Assembly: GCF_018294505.1 (NCBI RefSeq)
Contig: NC_057810.1
Coordinates: forward strand, 208,586,113-208,650,112
Source: Triticum aestivum
Lineage: Eukaryota > Streptophyta > Magnoliopsida > Poales > Poaceae
Direction of reading: 5' to 3'
DNA: 64,000 nt
The notes beneath the pieces are model-generated. The model was not told the DNA's origin. It searched no databases and saw nothing but the letters and a program-made list of their open reading frames with translations. This document shows, one piece after another, positions 32,752 to 44,421 of this stretch; position 1 is the stretch's first letter; the number at the start of each line of letters is the position of its first letter. The translations under genes and the position numbers were made by a program.

Positions 32752-33724
32752 TTAAATGACAGAGGCCCTGAATTTTTTAGGGATGCCGGCTTTATTATAT
32801 TGATCATAATATATACATTGGCAAATGTAAGTACAAAGACAAGAGTCGATGGCTCGGGTGTAATACGGCCAAAGATGAGAAATATTCCAGGGCCGGCGGG
32901 TCTCCTCCTCCGACGTGCGTGAATCCTTGTGTTCTCGTATATCAATGAGGTAATAAGACCCATTATTCAAGTTTTTGCTGGCCACAAAAGGTCCTTCCCA
33001 AGGTGGTGATAACTTGTGCATATCTGTTTGATCTTGGATCAGCCGGAGCACCAAGTCGCCTTCTTGAAATGTCCGGATTTTAACTCTGCGGCTATGATAG
33101 CGATGCAGGTCTTGTTGATATATTGCCAAATGAGCCGCCGCAAGGTCACGCTCCTCATCCAACGCATCAAGTGCATTTTGACGAGCTATCTCATTATCAA
33201 CTTCAACATAAGCCGCCACACGAGGCGAGTCATGACGGATATCACATGGAAGAACCGCCTCTGCACCGTAGACCAAGAAGAAAGGCGTATAGCGTGTTGA
33301 CCTATTAGGGGTGGTATTGATACTCCAGAGTACTGAAGTTAACTCCTCAACCCAACAACCCGGCGTTCGCTTCAAATGAACCATAAGTCAGGGTTTAATG
33401 CCTCTCAAAATTTCTTAGTTAGCCCTCTCGCTTGACCAATAGACTATGGATGAGCCACAGAAGAAACATCAAGATGAATATGCTCTCGTTGACAGAACTC
33501 CTTCATAGCGCCTTTAGACAAATTAGTGTCATTATTAGTGATGATATTATGAGGGTAACCAAAATGGAAGATCAGTTTTTTAACAAACTGGACTGCAGTT
33601 GCCGCATCACACTTGCTGATCGGCTCTGCCTCAACCCACTTGGTAAATTTTTTCAACCGCCACCAAGAGGTGGGTTTTCTTATCCATAGACCTCTTGAAG
33701 GGTCCAACCATGTCAAGCCCCCAG
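32752..33724 (-). pseudogene. T integrase core and C-terminus
   Basis: From the right it reads GLDMVGPFKRSMDK in one frame and FTKWVEAEPISKCDAATAVQ in another, then FGYPHNIITNNDTNLSKGAM, the integrase core with the second Asp. A change near 33400 gives the 210-codon frame LKRTPGCWVEELTSVLWSIN, with FLVYGAEAVLPCDIRHDSPR typical of the Tat lineage and PPWEGPFVASKNLNNGSYYL, a GPY/F-like C-terminus, before the stop at 32752. The core is separated from the zinc-binding part (38131 onwards) by the solo LTR S. Confidence 0.8.
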
Positions 33725-34173
33725 ACTGTTGTAACATCCCAATTTTCAATTTGGATGTTATGCATAGATCATCATATGCACACCATATTTGTTCTTGCAT
33801 TCGGTTGAGATCCTAGAAATCTTAAGCAACTAAACGAGCCATGAAGAGAGTTGGAGGTTTCACAAAATTCATATATGAATTTATTTCAAATTTGAAGAAA
33901 GGATCATTTGGTTTTATTATTTTTCTCTTCAATTATTTCAATATTACAAATAAAGGAGCGAAGATAATATGACTTCTTCAAATTAAGAGAAAAATTGGAG
34001 AAAGAATTTTAAAATCAAATTACAGCTTTTCTGGTATTTTTATTTTGCTATTTTATTTGAATTAGAAAAATATGCACTTTTCAAAATTGCATTCTTAGGC
34101 CAGAAAAATGTTCACTTTGTTCTAAATATTTCATTTAGACGGTGAATTTTTTTTGGCATTTTTAGATTTTTTT

Positions 34174-34184
34174 TATATATTTTA
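34174..34184 (+). promoter_or_regulatory. TATA-like site in LTR S
   Basis: 'tttatatattt' lies about 60 bases before the start of the GC-rich block, as expected for an LTR promoter and leader. No experimental support. Confidence 0.35.
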
Positions 34185-34235
34185 TTAGGATTTTTCCTTT
34201 CGGGCGAAAATATTTTTTTAAGAAAAAGAAGTCCG

Positions 34236-34610
34236 CGGACCGAACTGGGCCGAAGCCCAGCCAGCCCCGTCTGCGCCACCGCCCCCGCGCCGCGCCCCGT
34301 GCCGCCGGCTGACTCCAAGGGGAGTCCGGCTCGGACACCGCCATCGTGCCTTGCCCCCTCCGACAAGGCAGCCCCCCTCCTCCTTAAAAATCGCCGCCGC
34401 CCCGCCGCTTTCGCCCCACCCCGCCCCGCAGCAGCGGCAGCAGAGCAGCACTGCTGCCACGCCACTCCGTCGCCGCCTCCCCGCTCCATGCCGCCGTCAC
34501 TCCCCGCGCCGCCACCCCCACGCCGCGCCACCGCCGCAGCCACCCGCACCGTCGCGCCATCGACTACCGTCGCCGCCGCCCGCGTGATCTCGTCGGAAGC
34601 CGCCGCCCCG
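34236..34610 (+). other. GC-rich block in LTR S
   Basis: A CpG- and GCC-rich stretch in otherwise AT-rich sequence. Long proline/alanine frames are open on both strands (for example 34299-34652 on plus), which is what GCC runs always give. No protein family is recognisable. The block is likely a transcribed leader. Confidence 0.5.
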
Positions 34611-36341
34611 GTCTTTTTTTGGTTTAGGTATGAAACCGTTCGGGTTTTTTAAAACCCTAGACTTGTTTTTTTTGTTAGATCGGTTCGGTTTTCGTTGGTT
34701 TATTTATTTAGCGGGCGTTCGTCCGTTCGTTCATTTTAACGAATGTTGTTCGCTAGTTAGGTTCAGACAGCGAACGTTCATTTGTTAATCTGTTCGTTTT
34801 ATTTTATTTTCGATAGTGTTTTAGCTGCGATTATTTTTATCGCGATTCTGCCCCTGATCTTTAAACTAGTATAACTTTTTACTCGTTTATCCGAATTAGA
34901 TGAAACCAGCACCTAAATCTTCGTATCGAAGCCCTCTTTCTAGTTAATCACTTGAACATTATTTTGATACTGTGAAATTTGACTTTAGTCCAGATTAGAA
35001 AAACAATCGTGTTTTGTTCGTATTTTGAGTTTCATTGCTCCATTTGAGTTGAATCTTTTTACGAATCATAGCTAATCACATGTACTTTCTGTTAAGATCT
35101 AATTCACATGTTAATAATGCTGTTAGGTTTTGACTCTTGTTAGTTTCAGCCATTGCTTCTTTCGTGTTCGATTTGGATCTTTTCTTGAGTTTTCTCGTGT
35201 TTGGTTTGAGTGATTTCTTATGCATGTTATTGTTTCTCTACGCTAGATTACCCGTAGTGTGAAGCTTGTTATTACGAATCTCTAGAGTTTGCAGATCGTC
35301 AGCAAGGCAATTTACACTTTGATCATACTCTTTTATACCTAGTTTTTACTATGCATTAGTTCTGCCCCACAAACAATTGCATTGGTAGGATTGGGAAGAT
35401 GTGGTTTGGTTGTAGTGTTTGAGGTAGGAGCCTAATACCTTTTGATCACCCTGGGAATATACGTTATGCTTATTATTGCTTAGCCATTCTCATAGATGGG
35501 GATTGGATCGTGATTCACACATAGAAGTTTGAGAGTTATTTTAATTGGATAACTTTAAGGTGGCAACTTTAATACAAATCTGGGTAGATTGGTTGAGGCA
35601 CCTGGAGTACCCAGTGTTGTTTGTTCTGGAAATCCAAGAGTACCCATGTGATTATCCTATGGAATGCCACCCAGGCTCAAAGGGACCATAAGATTATTCA
35701 TGCTAGAAACTTCCGTGTGCAGCCACAAGCCATTATGGGCTCTGGCATAGTTGAGTAAGTTGCGTGAGCTCTTGAAGAGGTAGACTAGCAAAAGTAGAGG
35801 GTTGTAGGTGGTACTGTCTACCCGGATTAGAGAGTTAATGGTTCAGAAAGTCTATGTCTCGATCATCCGATCATGGATGTGGTCGAGTCTTGTGGGGAAA
35901 AGTGTGCAAACCTCTGCAGAGTGTATAAACTAATCATGGTTAGCCATGTCCCTGATTATGGACGTCTTGAGTATTTAGTACTTGAATCTATTGATGTGAT
36001 CTCATCACGTTACTTTAATTAATTTTGATGATGGGCTAATGATGATACTTTTAATTGGGATTTGAGTTGGAGGAACCTTCTCAAATAATGGGCAACATGG
36101 GAGTAGTTAAATGAATTTATTCCTTTGTTGTAAGGAAAAATTATCTTTATGCAAAAATTATGAAACTTACAGCCTCCACCAGCCGAATATTGCATGTAGA
36201 TATAGTTCTTGCATTATCATTGCTTTATAGTGTAACTATGTCAACATATTCCATGTGCTGACCTGTTTCGGGCTGCAACGTCTTATGTTGCAAACTACTC
36301 AGACGACGAATAAGGTGTGATAGGTCATTGTTTTGCACTCA

Positions 36342-36542
36342 GCTATGCCGTTGGAGTTGATGGACTCATTTACCTTTGAAGCCTTCCGCTGTTATCTAGT
36401 TTAGATGGCCTTCAGCCATGATTTATTTATGTAATAATACTCTTTATGAGGACTCGATGTAATAAGTGTGTGATTGAAACTCTGTTATAATTCCTCGAGT
36501 ATTGTGTGTGTCCGCATTACCGATCAAGGGATGACACTGATG
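36342..36542 (+). repeat. Direct repeat of 201 bp, left copy (in LTR S)
   Basis: From 'gctatgccgttgg' to 'atgacactgatg'. The right copy is at 37889-38089, the same length with no gaps and only a handful of substitutions by eye. The two copies flank a truncated LTR fragment. Confidence 0.85.
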
Positions 36543-37888
36543 TCGGTATTGCAATGCTAGGAAACCAGGCCTAAGGTTCATACTTTCACTAGTGAAAGTT
36601 CTCTCAACAATAATAACATAACTGGATCATATAACTATCCCTCAACATGCAACAAAGAGTCACTCCAAAGTCACTAATAGCGGAGAACAAACAAAGAGAT
36701 TATTGTAGGGTACAAAACCACCTCAAAGTTATCCTTTCTGATCGATCTATTCAAGAGTCCGTAGTAAAATAACATGAAGCTATCCTTTCCGTTCAATCTA
36801 TCATAGAGTTTGTACTAGAATAACACCTTAAGACACAAATCAACCAAAACCCTAATGTCACCTAGATACTCCATTGTCACCTCAAATATCCGTGGGCATG
36901 ATTATACGATATGCATCACACAATCTCAGATTCATCTATTCAACCAACACAAAGTACTTCAAAGAGTGCCCCAAAGTTTCTACCGGAGAGTCAAGACGAA
37001 AACGTGTGCCAACCCCTATGCATAAGTTCACTGAACCCGCAAGTTGATCACCAAAACATACATCAAGTAGATCATGTGAATATCCCATTGTCACCACAGA
37101 TAAGCACGGCAAGACATACATCAAGTGTTCTCAAATCCTTAAAGACTCAATCCGATAAGATAACTTCAAAGGGAAAACTCAATCCATTACAAGAGAGTAG
37201 AGGGGGAGAAACATCATAAGATCCAACTATAATAGCAAAGCTCGCGATACATCAAGATCATGCAAAATCAAGAACACGAGAGAGAGAGAGAGAGAGAGAG
37301 ATCAAACACATAGCTACTGGTACATACCCTCAGCCTCGAGGGTGAACTACTCCCTCCTCGTCATGGAGAGCGCCGGGATGATGAAGATGGCCACCGGTGA
37401 GGGATCCCCCCTCCGGCAGGGTGCCGGAACTGGGTCCCGATTGGTTTTTGGTGGCTATAGAGGCTTGTGGCGGAAAAACTCCCGATCTGTTGTGTTCCTC
37501 GATGTTTTTAGGGTATATGGACATATATAGGCAAAAGAAGTCGGTCAGGGGAGCCACGAGGGTGGGGGGTGCGCCCAGGGGGTAGGGCGCGCCCCTGACC
37601 CTCGTGGCCACCTTGAAGCTTCCCTGACGTCCACTCCAAGTCTCCTGGATTGCTTCCATTCCAAAAATAACTCTTCCGAAGGTTTCATTCCGTTTGGACT
37701 TCATTTGATATTCCTTTTCTTCGAAACACTGAAATAGGCAAGAAAACAACAGTTTGGGCTGGGCCTCTGGTTAATAGGTTAGTCCCAAAAATAATATAAA
37801 AGTGTATAATAAAGCCCATAAACATCCAAAACAGATAATATAATAGCATGAATGCTTCATAAATTATAGATACGTTGGAGATGTATCA
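36543..37888 (-). mobile_element. Truncated LTR fragment of the W family, minus strand
   Basis: On the minus strand it starts at the LTR end TGATACATCTCCAACGTATC (37888) and follows the LTR of W (59088 onward) to about 'ttgcaataccg' at 36543. That corresponds to about W position 60450, so the last ~330 bp of the LTR are missing. A GA microsatellite (37278-37302) matches the TC run of W near 59690. The right end is the true LTR end; the left end is internal. Confidence 0.85.
37278..37302. repeat. (GA)n microsatellite
   Basis: Twelve or so GA units inside the LTR fragment. Confidence 0.9.
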
Positions 37889-38089
37889 GCTATGCCATTG
37901 GAGTTGATGGACTCATTTACCTTCGAAGCCTTCCGCTGTTATCTAGTTTAGATGGCCTTTGGCCATGATTTATTTATGTAATAATACTCTTTATGAGGAC
38001 TCGATGTAATAAGTGTGTGATTGAAACTCTGTTATAATTCCTCGAGTATTGTGTGTGTCAGCATTACCGATCCAGGGATGACACTGATG
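37889..38089 (+). repeat. Direct repeat of 201 bp, right copy (in LTR S)
   Basis: Copy of 36342-36542. After it, LTR S continues to its end (38125) without a break. Confidence 0.85.
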
Positions 38090-38130
38090 CACAAAGACTT
38101 GACTGTTTGCGGTCTGGTCGCTACAACTGT

Positions 38131-38709
38131 AAATGGCCAAGTAATTGGAATCATCCTCAATTGTTGAGCTGGCACATGAGCCCGTGGAGAAAATTTCTGA
38201 CATCCATTGCACTTACTGATGATATCGTCTACATCAGCGTGACCTGTTGACCACTAAAACCCACGACGAAAGGCTTTAACCACCAAAGATTTAGAGCCAA
38301 CATGCTGACCACAATCACCTTCATGGATCTGTCTTAAAATTTCACGGCCCTCTTCAGGAGAAACACAACGTTGGAACACGCGTGTCACACTGCATCGGTG
38401 TAACTCTCCATTGACAATAGTCATAGACTTAGATCTTCTGGTGATTTGCCTTGCCAAAGTTTCATCCTTAGGTAACTCGCTCCGGGTCATATAAGCCAAG
38501 TAAGGAAGCGTCCGATCAGGAATAGCATGGAGAGCCGCTACCAACTGCGCCTCCGGGTCAGGAATAGCAAGATCCTCTTCTGATGGCAACTTGACTGAAG
38601 GATGATGCAATACATCCAGAAATATATTAGGAGGCACCAGCTTACGTTGAGACCCAAGCCGGCTCAAGGCGTCAACCGCCTCATTCTTCCTTCGATCGAG
38701 ATGCTCCAC
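38131..38709 (-). pseudogene. T RNase H end and integrase zinc-binding part
   Basis: The frame from 38709 reads EHLDRRKNEAVDALSRLGSQ, a linker, and LAYMTRSELPKDETLARQI, then VSPEEGREILRQIHEGDCGQ followed by HVGSKSLVVKAF, the H..H..C..C-type zinc region that precedes the integrase core. It becomes unreadable in one frame near 38254 and runs into the solo LTR at 38130. Confidence 0.75.
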
Positions 38710-39562
38710 CTAGTAACCCAACAATGTTATCAACCGCCCGACGATACGCCGCCATGAACGGGTCTTTGGAATCCCTTGTACCTAAAACTTGCTGAGCCAC
38801 CAGGTTTGAGTCGCCAAAGCACCTGACCCGGCTTAAATTCATCTCTTTGTCCATTCGAAGGCCGTGGAGTAAAGCCTCATATTCAGCTACATTGTTAGTA
38901 CAAGGAAACATCAGCCTTAAAATGTAACAAAATTTGTCACCTCGTGGGGAAGTCAAAATAACTCCAGCCCCCGAGCCTTCCAGCTGCCTGGACCCATCAA
39001 AGTGGATCGTCCAATATGTGTTATCAGGCTTCTCCTTAGGTGTCTGTAATTCTGTCCAGTCATTGATAAAATCCACCAGAGCCTCAGGTTTGATAGTTGT
39101 TCTTGGTACATATTTCAAACCATGAGGTCCGAGTTCTATTGCCCACTTACCAACCTGGCCAGTGGCCTCTCTATTTTGAATAATGTCGCCTAAAGGAGCA
39201 GAGCTGACCACGATAATGGGATAACCAAGAAAATAGTGCTTCAGCTTGCAACTTGCCATGAACACCCCATATACCAACTTCTGCCAATGTTGATATCGTT
39301 GCTTAGACTCAATCAACACCTCACTGACATAGTAAGCCATCCATTGGACGGGGTACTCCTTACCCGCGTCCTTGCGCTCCACCAAAACTGCCACACTAAT
39401 GGCCTTACTATTAGCCGCCACATACAAGAGCAAGGGTTCCTTATCAATGGGGGCCGCAAGGACGGGCGGCTCAGCCAACTCCATTTTGAGCTCCTCAAAT
39501 GCCTTATCCGCAGCGTCACTCCAGACAAAATTATATGTTTTCTTCATCATCTAGCATAAGGG
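38681..39562 (-). pseudogene. T reverse transcriptase end and RNase H
   Basis: A 289-codon frame from 39550 starts in the connection part (FVWSDAADKAFEELKMELAE), then ISVAVLVERKDAGKEYPVQW and YVSEVLIESKQRYQHWQKLV, then the Tat-type second RNase H-like part YWTIHFDGSRQLEGSGAGVI, NNVAEYEALLHGLRMDKEM and VRCFGDSNLVAQQV. Residues D, E and D of the RNase H site are visible (FDGS, AEYEAL, GDSNLV). It is the best-preserved part of T. Confidence 0.8.
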
Positions 39563-39661
39563 AATGGCCTTCTCTCCCAGGCAGCTTATGAACCGGCTTA
39601 GCACGAGTGCCATTCTTCTCTCCCAGGCAGCTTATGAATGGTGCCAAGTGCCATTCTTCTT
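39563..39661. repeat. Deletion scar with filler duplications in T reverse transcriptase
   Basis: The 24-base word 'cttctctcccaggcagctta' plus 'tgaa' occurs at 39569-39592 and again at 39615-39638, and 'gtgccattcttct' occurs at 39607 and 39648. On the minus strand the frame jumps from the RT start directly to the RT end at this point. The catalytic RT centre (Y-x-D-D) is missing. Confidence 0.75.
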
Positions 39662-39862
39662 GAGCACGAGCACCGGGTTAGCCAACCACTCTGGATGAAA
39701 GACCTCCACAATAAACCCGGCTGCCAAGAGCCGGGCCACCTCTTCTCCAATAGCCTTATGTCGTTCTTCATTGAAACAACGAACAAACTGCTTGACCAGC
39801 TTAAATTTAGGATCTACATTAGGACTGTGCTCAGCAAATTCTCTCGGTACACCCGGCATGTC
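39662..39862 (-). pseudogene. T reverse transcriptase start
   Basis: The reading MPGVPREFAEHSPNVDPKF, then QFVRCFNEERHKAIGEEVAR and FIVEVFHPEWLANPVLVLKK, is the fingers region of a Tat-type reverse transcriptase. It stops after NGTWH at the deletion scar. Confidence 0.8.
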
Positions 39863-40627
39863 CGAAGGTTTCCATGAAAAGATGTCCCGATTCTCACGGA
39901 TGAACTCGATGAGCGTGCTTTCCTATTTGGGATCCATATTAGCCCCCACTGTAAACTGCTGAGATGAGTCACCAGGGACAAAGTCAACCTTCTTAGTATC
40001 ATCAGCCAACTTAAACTTCAGCAAAGGGTCTTGCTCCATGGTGGGTTTCTTTAGAGGGGTCATATCCGTCGGGTCAACATTATCCTTATAAAACTTTAGC
40101 TCTTCTATGGCGCAAGCTGACTCAGCATAAGCAGCATCTCCTTCTTCACATTCTAGAGAAATTTTCCGATTGCCATAGACCACGATAGTACCCTTACGCC
40201 CTGGCATCTTAAGCTATAAATAAACATAGCAAGGTCGAGCCATAAACTTGGCATAAGCCGGAAGCCCGAACAAGGCATGATACGGGCTCTTGATTTTAAC
40301 CATCTCAAACCACAATGTCTCTGCCCTATAGTCATGTTCATCACCAAAAGCCACTTCTAAGGATATTTTTTCCATAGAATATGCCGACTTACCAGGCACT
40401 ACACCATGAAAGACTGTTGAAGATGGCTTGAGATCCTTGTCCATCAAATTCATCCGCCAGAACGTGTCATAATATAGGATGTTAATACTGCTGCCGCCAT
40501 CCATGAGCACCTTAGTGAATTTATAACCCCCAACTTGAGGTGCTATCACCAATGTCAGTTGACCCGGATTATCAACCCGGGGTGGGTGATCCGCCCGCTC
40601 CATGTTATTGGATGCTCTGACCACCAC
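39863..40627 (-). pseudogene. T protease and linker
   Basis: The frame from 40627 has ITHPPRVDNPGQLTLVIA-like sequence, FTKVLMDGGSSINILYYDTF (the aspartic protease active-site region, D-G-G), then KISLEVAFGDEHDYRAETLW and HALFGLPAYAKFMARPCYVY. A stop at 40214 and frame change lead to MPGRKGTIVVYGNRKISLEC and the linker to reverse transcriptase. Protease would process the T polyprotein. Confidence 0.75.
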
Positions 40628-42668
40628 AAGTATTGGGGTACCACTGGCTCAACAGCATTGACCATGCATTTATGAATCTTCCGATCCCTCTTGCAGAGAC
40701 TGGTTGTGAAAACATGATATTGACCCCCATTGAGCTGCTTTGGGTTACTCTGATACCCTGATTGCTGCTTCTGGTTACCTTGACCAGGCTGCTGATTACA
40801 ACCACCCTGGTTTCCTTGTCCTTGATATCTAGAGTTGAAGCCACTACCACCAAAGTTGGGACCCTGTGAGCCGAATCCTGACCCACCAGGCGGACCATTA
40901 TTGTTGCCGTGATGTTGATTGAAGATGGAATTCCTGTACTCTTTCATGATAAAACAATCCTTCCAAATATGAGTCGTCGGTTTATGGGGCAGGCTATGCT
41001 TTGGGCAAGGCTCATTCATCATCGCCTCAATATTAAATTTTGGCCCTCCAAAAGCCTGCTTACCATTGCCATGACGGCGCTGGCCCTTATATCCAGCGTT
41101 GGTGTTAGCTACAAAATCTGACCCGCCCTCGGGTTGTCTGCGCTTACCACTGTTGCCCTGGTTGTGACTATTGTTCCCTATCGCGTTCTGCTACTGATCC
41201 TTACCATTACCACTCTTCTTTCCCTTGTTGGATTTTTCATCATCAGATCCAGGGTCTTTAGTGGTGTCTGAGTCGACATATTTGATGATAGCTTCCATGA
41301 CCTCTCCCATGTCATTACATGGACGCTTAAGCCGCCCGAGCTTCTGCTTAAGTAGGGTAAAGTGACAATTCTTCTCCAAGACCAGGACAACTGAACCTGC
41401 TGCAATGCTATCTGATGAATGGATAATAGTTGAGACCCGGCGAACCCAATGGTGGGTCGACTCATCCTCCCGCTGCACATAGTTATTCAGATCAATAATC
41501 GTCAGAGGCTGCTTACACATTCCCTTAAAGTTATGAATGAAGCGCGCCTTTAACTCAGGCCATGAATTGATGGAGTTGGTGAGTAATCCTGTCAACCAGG
41601 TACGAGCCGGTCCGTCCAACATCATGGTGAAGTATTTGGGACATACAGCATCATTAACGTCTAGCATCTCCATAGCTAGCTCATAGCTCTCAATCCAAGC
41701 CTCGGGTGGAAGATCAGCTGTGCAAATAGGCACCTTACGAGGGCCCTTAAAATCCTTGGGCAAACATTCGTTGCGTAGAGCTAGTACTAGACATGGCATG
41801 CCAACTGTCCTAGAAGTCATTCCAACTTCAATAGATGTCGAAGGGTTTATTTGAAATTGCTAATGAGACCCTAATTGATCCGCCGTCTCCACCTCACGAC
41901 GAGCTCTAGCCTGATCCACAAGTGCCTGAGCATTATTCAGAACATTGTCATCATGGGGCGGGTTGGGTCCATGGGGCGGGTCATCATTACAAGGCGGGTT
42001 ACGACGTTGCTCGCTACTGGAAACCAGTGGTGACTCAACATGTCGGTTGTAGCTTTGGCTTGGGTGGGGAGTTGAATGAACACGCTCACGGTTATATGAA
42101 TAAGCCGCCTGCTATGCCACCACTGTCTGAAGAAGCTCCACCATGTTCCGGGTCTTTATCGCCGCTGGAGACTCACCTTCGATCGGGATAGCCGCCAGCC
42201 GTGTAGCTGCTGCTATCATGTTATCCACTGGATTAGAATAATGGCCAGAGGGTGTTGGAACTCGTTGAGGTGGGGTGGATCCATATGAGGTGGGTCTGGT
42301 ACACGAGGTTGGGCCGCCACTCCGATCCCTAGCGCCTCAGCAACCCAGGTTACCATGGGTGGGTTACTCGTTCCTGCCCCGGGTGTGTTAAAAAGATTCT
42401 ACCCCTCAAACTGTGAAGGCAGGCGGCTCTGGTGCCTCCTTCAAAAAGTAGCATTGGATGCATTCTGATCTAGACTAAGGCAGAAAGCTTCTACTCTTAT
42501 CCACTGTGGTTCGGCCACCATCGAAGCTCGCTCTATTGCCATCCTGGCGTTCTTTGCATTAAGATCCTCTTGGGCTTTGGCCACCTCATCTCGCACCTTT
42601 GCAACTTCTGCATTATGTTGTGCTTGATTCGCTGGAGTCACCTCCGTGGCTAACAGAGTCGCCAGGTG
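40628..42668 (-). pseudogene. T gag, second part
   Basis: The reading starts at the Angela border with ATLLATEVTPANQAQHNAEV and KVRDEVAKAQEDLNAKNARM, a coiled coil, continues broken through 42440-41821, and is open from 41820 to 41191: PKDFKGPRKVPICTADLPPE, SYELAMEMLDVNDAVCPKYF, GPARTWLTGLLTNSINSWPE, FIHNFKGMCKQPLTIIDLNN, the retrotransposon gag (capsid) domain. Near 41022 a Cys/His pattern CPKHSLPHKPTTHIWKDC takes the place of a zinc knuckle. Glycine/glutamine-rich sequence follows (about 40930-40730). Confidence 0.75.
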
Positions 42669-44388
42669 TGTTGGGGAACGCAGTAATTTCAAAAAAAATC
42701 CTATGATCATGCAAGATCTATATAGGAGATGCATAGCAATGAGAGGGGTGAGTGTGTCCACGTATCCTCATAGACTGAAAACGAAAGCGTTTAGTTAACG
42801 CGGTTGATGTAGTCGAACATCTTCGCGATCCAACCGATCCAAGTACCGAACATACAGCACCTCCGCATTCGGCACACGTTCAGCTCGATGATGTCCCTCG
42901 TGCTCTCGATCCAGTTGAGGACGAGGGTGAGTTTGTTCAGCACGACGGAATGGCGATGGTGATGATGATGTTACCGGTGCAGGGCTTTGCCTAAGCACTA
43001 CGATGGTATGATCGAGGTGTGTAACTGTGGAGGGGGGCACCGCACACAGTTAAGAGAAACTTGTGTGTTCTAGGGTGCCCCCTGCCCCCGTATATAAAGG
43101 AGGGAGGGGGAGGCCTGCCAGCCCTGGGTGCGCCCAAGAGGAGGAGTCCTACTAGGACTACTAGTCCTAGTAGGATTCTCCTACAAGGAAGAGAGGGGGA
43201 AGGAAGGAAAGGGAGAGGGAGTAGGAAAGGGGGCGCCCCCCTTACCTTGTCCAATTCGGACTGCTAAGGGGGGTGCGGCCTGCCCTGGCGGGCCTCCTCT
43301 CTCTCCACTAAGGCCCATGGTAGCCCATTAGTTCCCCCGGGGGGTTCCGGTAACCCCTCCGGCACTCTGTTTTTACCCGAAACTACACGGAACACTTGTG
43401 GTGACTGGATAACATGGTCCAATATATCAATCTTTATGTCTCGACCATTTTGAGACTCCTTGTCATGTCCGTGATCTCATCCGGGACTTCGAACAAACTT
43501 CGGTCATCAAAACACATAACTCATAATACAAATCATCATCGAACGTTAAGCGTGCGGACCCTACAGGTTCGAGAACTATGTAGACATGATCGAGACACAT
43601 CTCTGATCAATAACCAATAGCGGAACCTGGATGCTCATAATGGCTCCTGCATATTCTATGAAGATCTTTATCGGTCAAACTGCATAACAATATACGTTGT
43701 TCCCTTTGTCATAGGTATGTTACTTGCCCGAGATTCAATCATCGGTATCATCATACCTAGTTCAATATCGTTACCGGAAAGTCTCTTTACTCGTTCCGTA
43801 AAGCTTCATCCTACAACTAACTCATTAGTCACATTGCTTGCAAGGCTTATAGTGATGAGCATTACCGAGAGGGCCCAGAGATACCTCTCCGAAACACGGA
43901 GTGAAAAATCCTAATCTTGATCTATGCCAACCCAACAAACACCTTCGGAGACACCTGTAGAGCATATTTATAATCACCCTTTTACGTTGTGACATTTGAT
44001 GGCACACAAGGTGTTCCTCCGGTATTCGGGAGTTGCATAATCTCATAGTCTGAGGAACATGTATAAGTCATGAAGAAAGCAGTAGCAATGAAACTGTAAC
44101 GATCATAATGCTAAGCTAATGGATGGGTCATGTCCATCACATCATTCTCCTAATGATGTGATCCCATTCATCAAATGACAACATATGTCTATGGTTAGGA
44201 AACGTAACCATCTTTGATTAATGAGCTAGTCAAGTAGAGGCATACTAGGGACAATATGTTTTGTCTATGTATTCACACATGTACCAAGTTTTCGGTTAAT
44301 ACAATTCTAGCATGAATAATAAACATTTATCATGAAACAAGGAAATAAATAATAACTTTATTATTGCCTCTAGGGCATATTTCCTTCA
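42669..44388 (-). repeat. 3' LTR of the minus-strand Angela, 1720 bp
   Basis: On the minus strand it begins TGAAGGAAATATGCCCTAGA at 44388 and ends ..TTCCCCAACA at 42669. It has the palindrome at 43147-43175 and a TATA-like 'tttatatacggg' (reverse of 43088-43099). Confidence 0.93.
43147..43175. promoter_or_regulatory. Palindrome upstream of the LTR TATA box
   Basis: TCCTACTAGGACT is followed after ACT by its exact reverse complement AGTCCTAGTAGGA. It lies about 50 bases upstream of the TATA-like site in the transcription direction. The 5' LTR has the same palindrome at 50117-50145. Confidence 0.55.
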
Positions 44389-44402
44389 GTCTCCCACATG
44401 CA
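44389..44402 (-). other. Polypurine tract of the minus-strand Angela
   Basis: On the minus strand 'gcatgtgggagac' lies directly before the LTR start. Confidence 0.65.
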
Positions 44403-44421
44403 CTAGAGTCAATAATCTAGA

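Larger units (their letters stand above)
33730..38125 (+). mobile_element. Solo LTR S of another Gypsy-type element, with a foreign LTR fragment inside
   Basis: It starts TGTAACATCCCAATTTTCAA and ends GGTCGCTACA and is flanked by the perfect duplication ACTGT (33725-33729 and 38126-38130). The T integrase reading resumes on either side. There is no internal coding region, so it is a solo LTR left by recombination. Without the nested fragment and one copy of the 201-bp duplication its length would be about 2.85 kb. The orientation is given by LTR ends only and could be either; plus is chosen because of the TATA-like and GC-rich leader order. Confidence 0.85.

Noticed and set aside
34299..34652. 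117-codon proline/alanine-rich open frame on the plus strand (and long frames on the minus strand)
   Set aside because: It lies in a GCC-rich part of a solo LTR, where every frame on both strands is open. No family motif is visible.
37278..37302. CRISPR-like or satellite array
   Set aside because: It is a simple GA microsatellite inside an LTR, matched by a TC run in the W LTR.
36543..37888. Ordinary solo LTR insertion
   Set aside because: Only one end is a true LTR end, about 330 bp are missing from the other, and the flanking duplication is 201 bp, not 5 bp.
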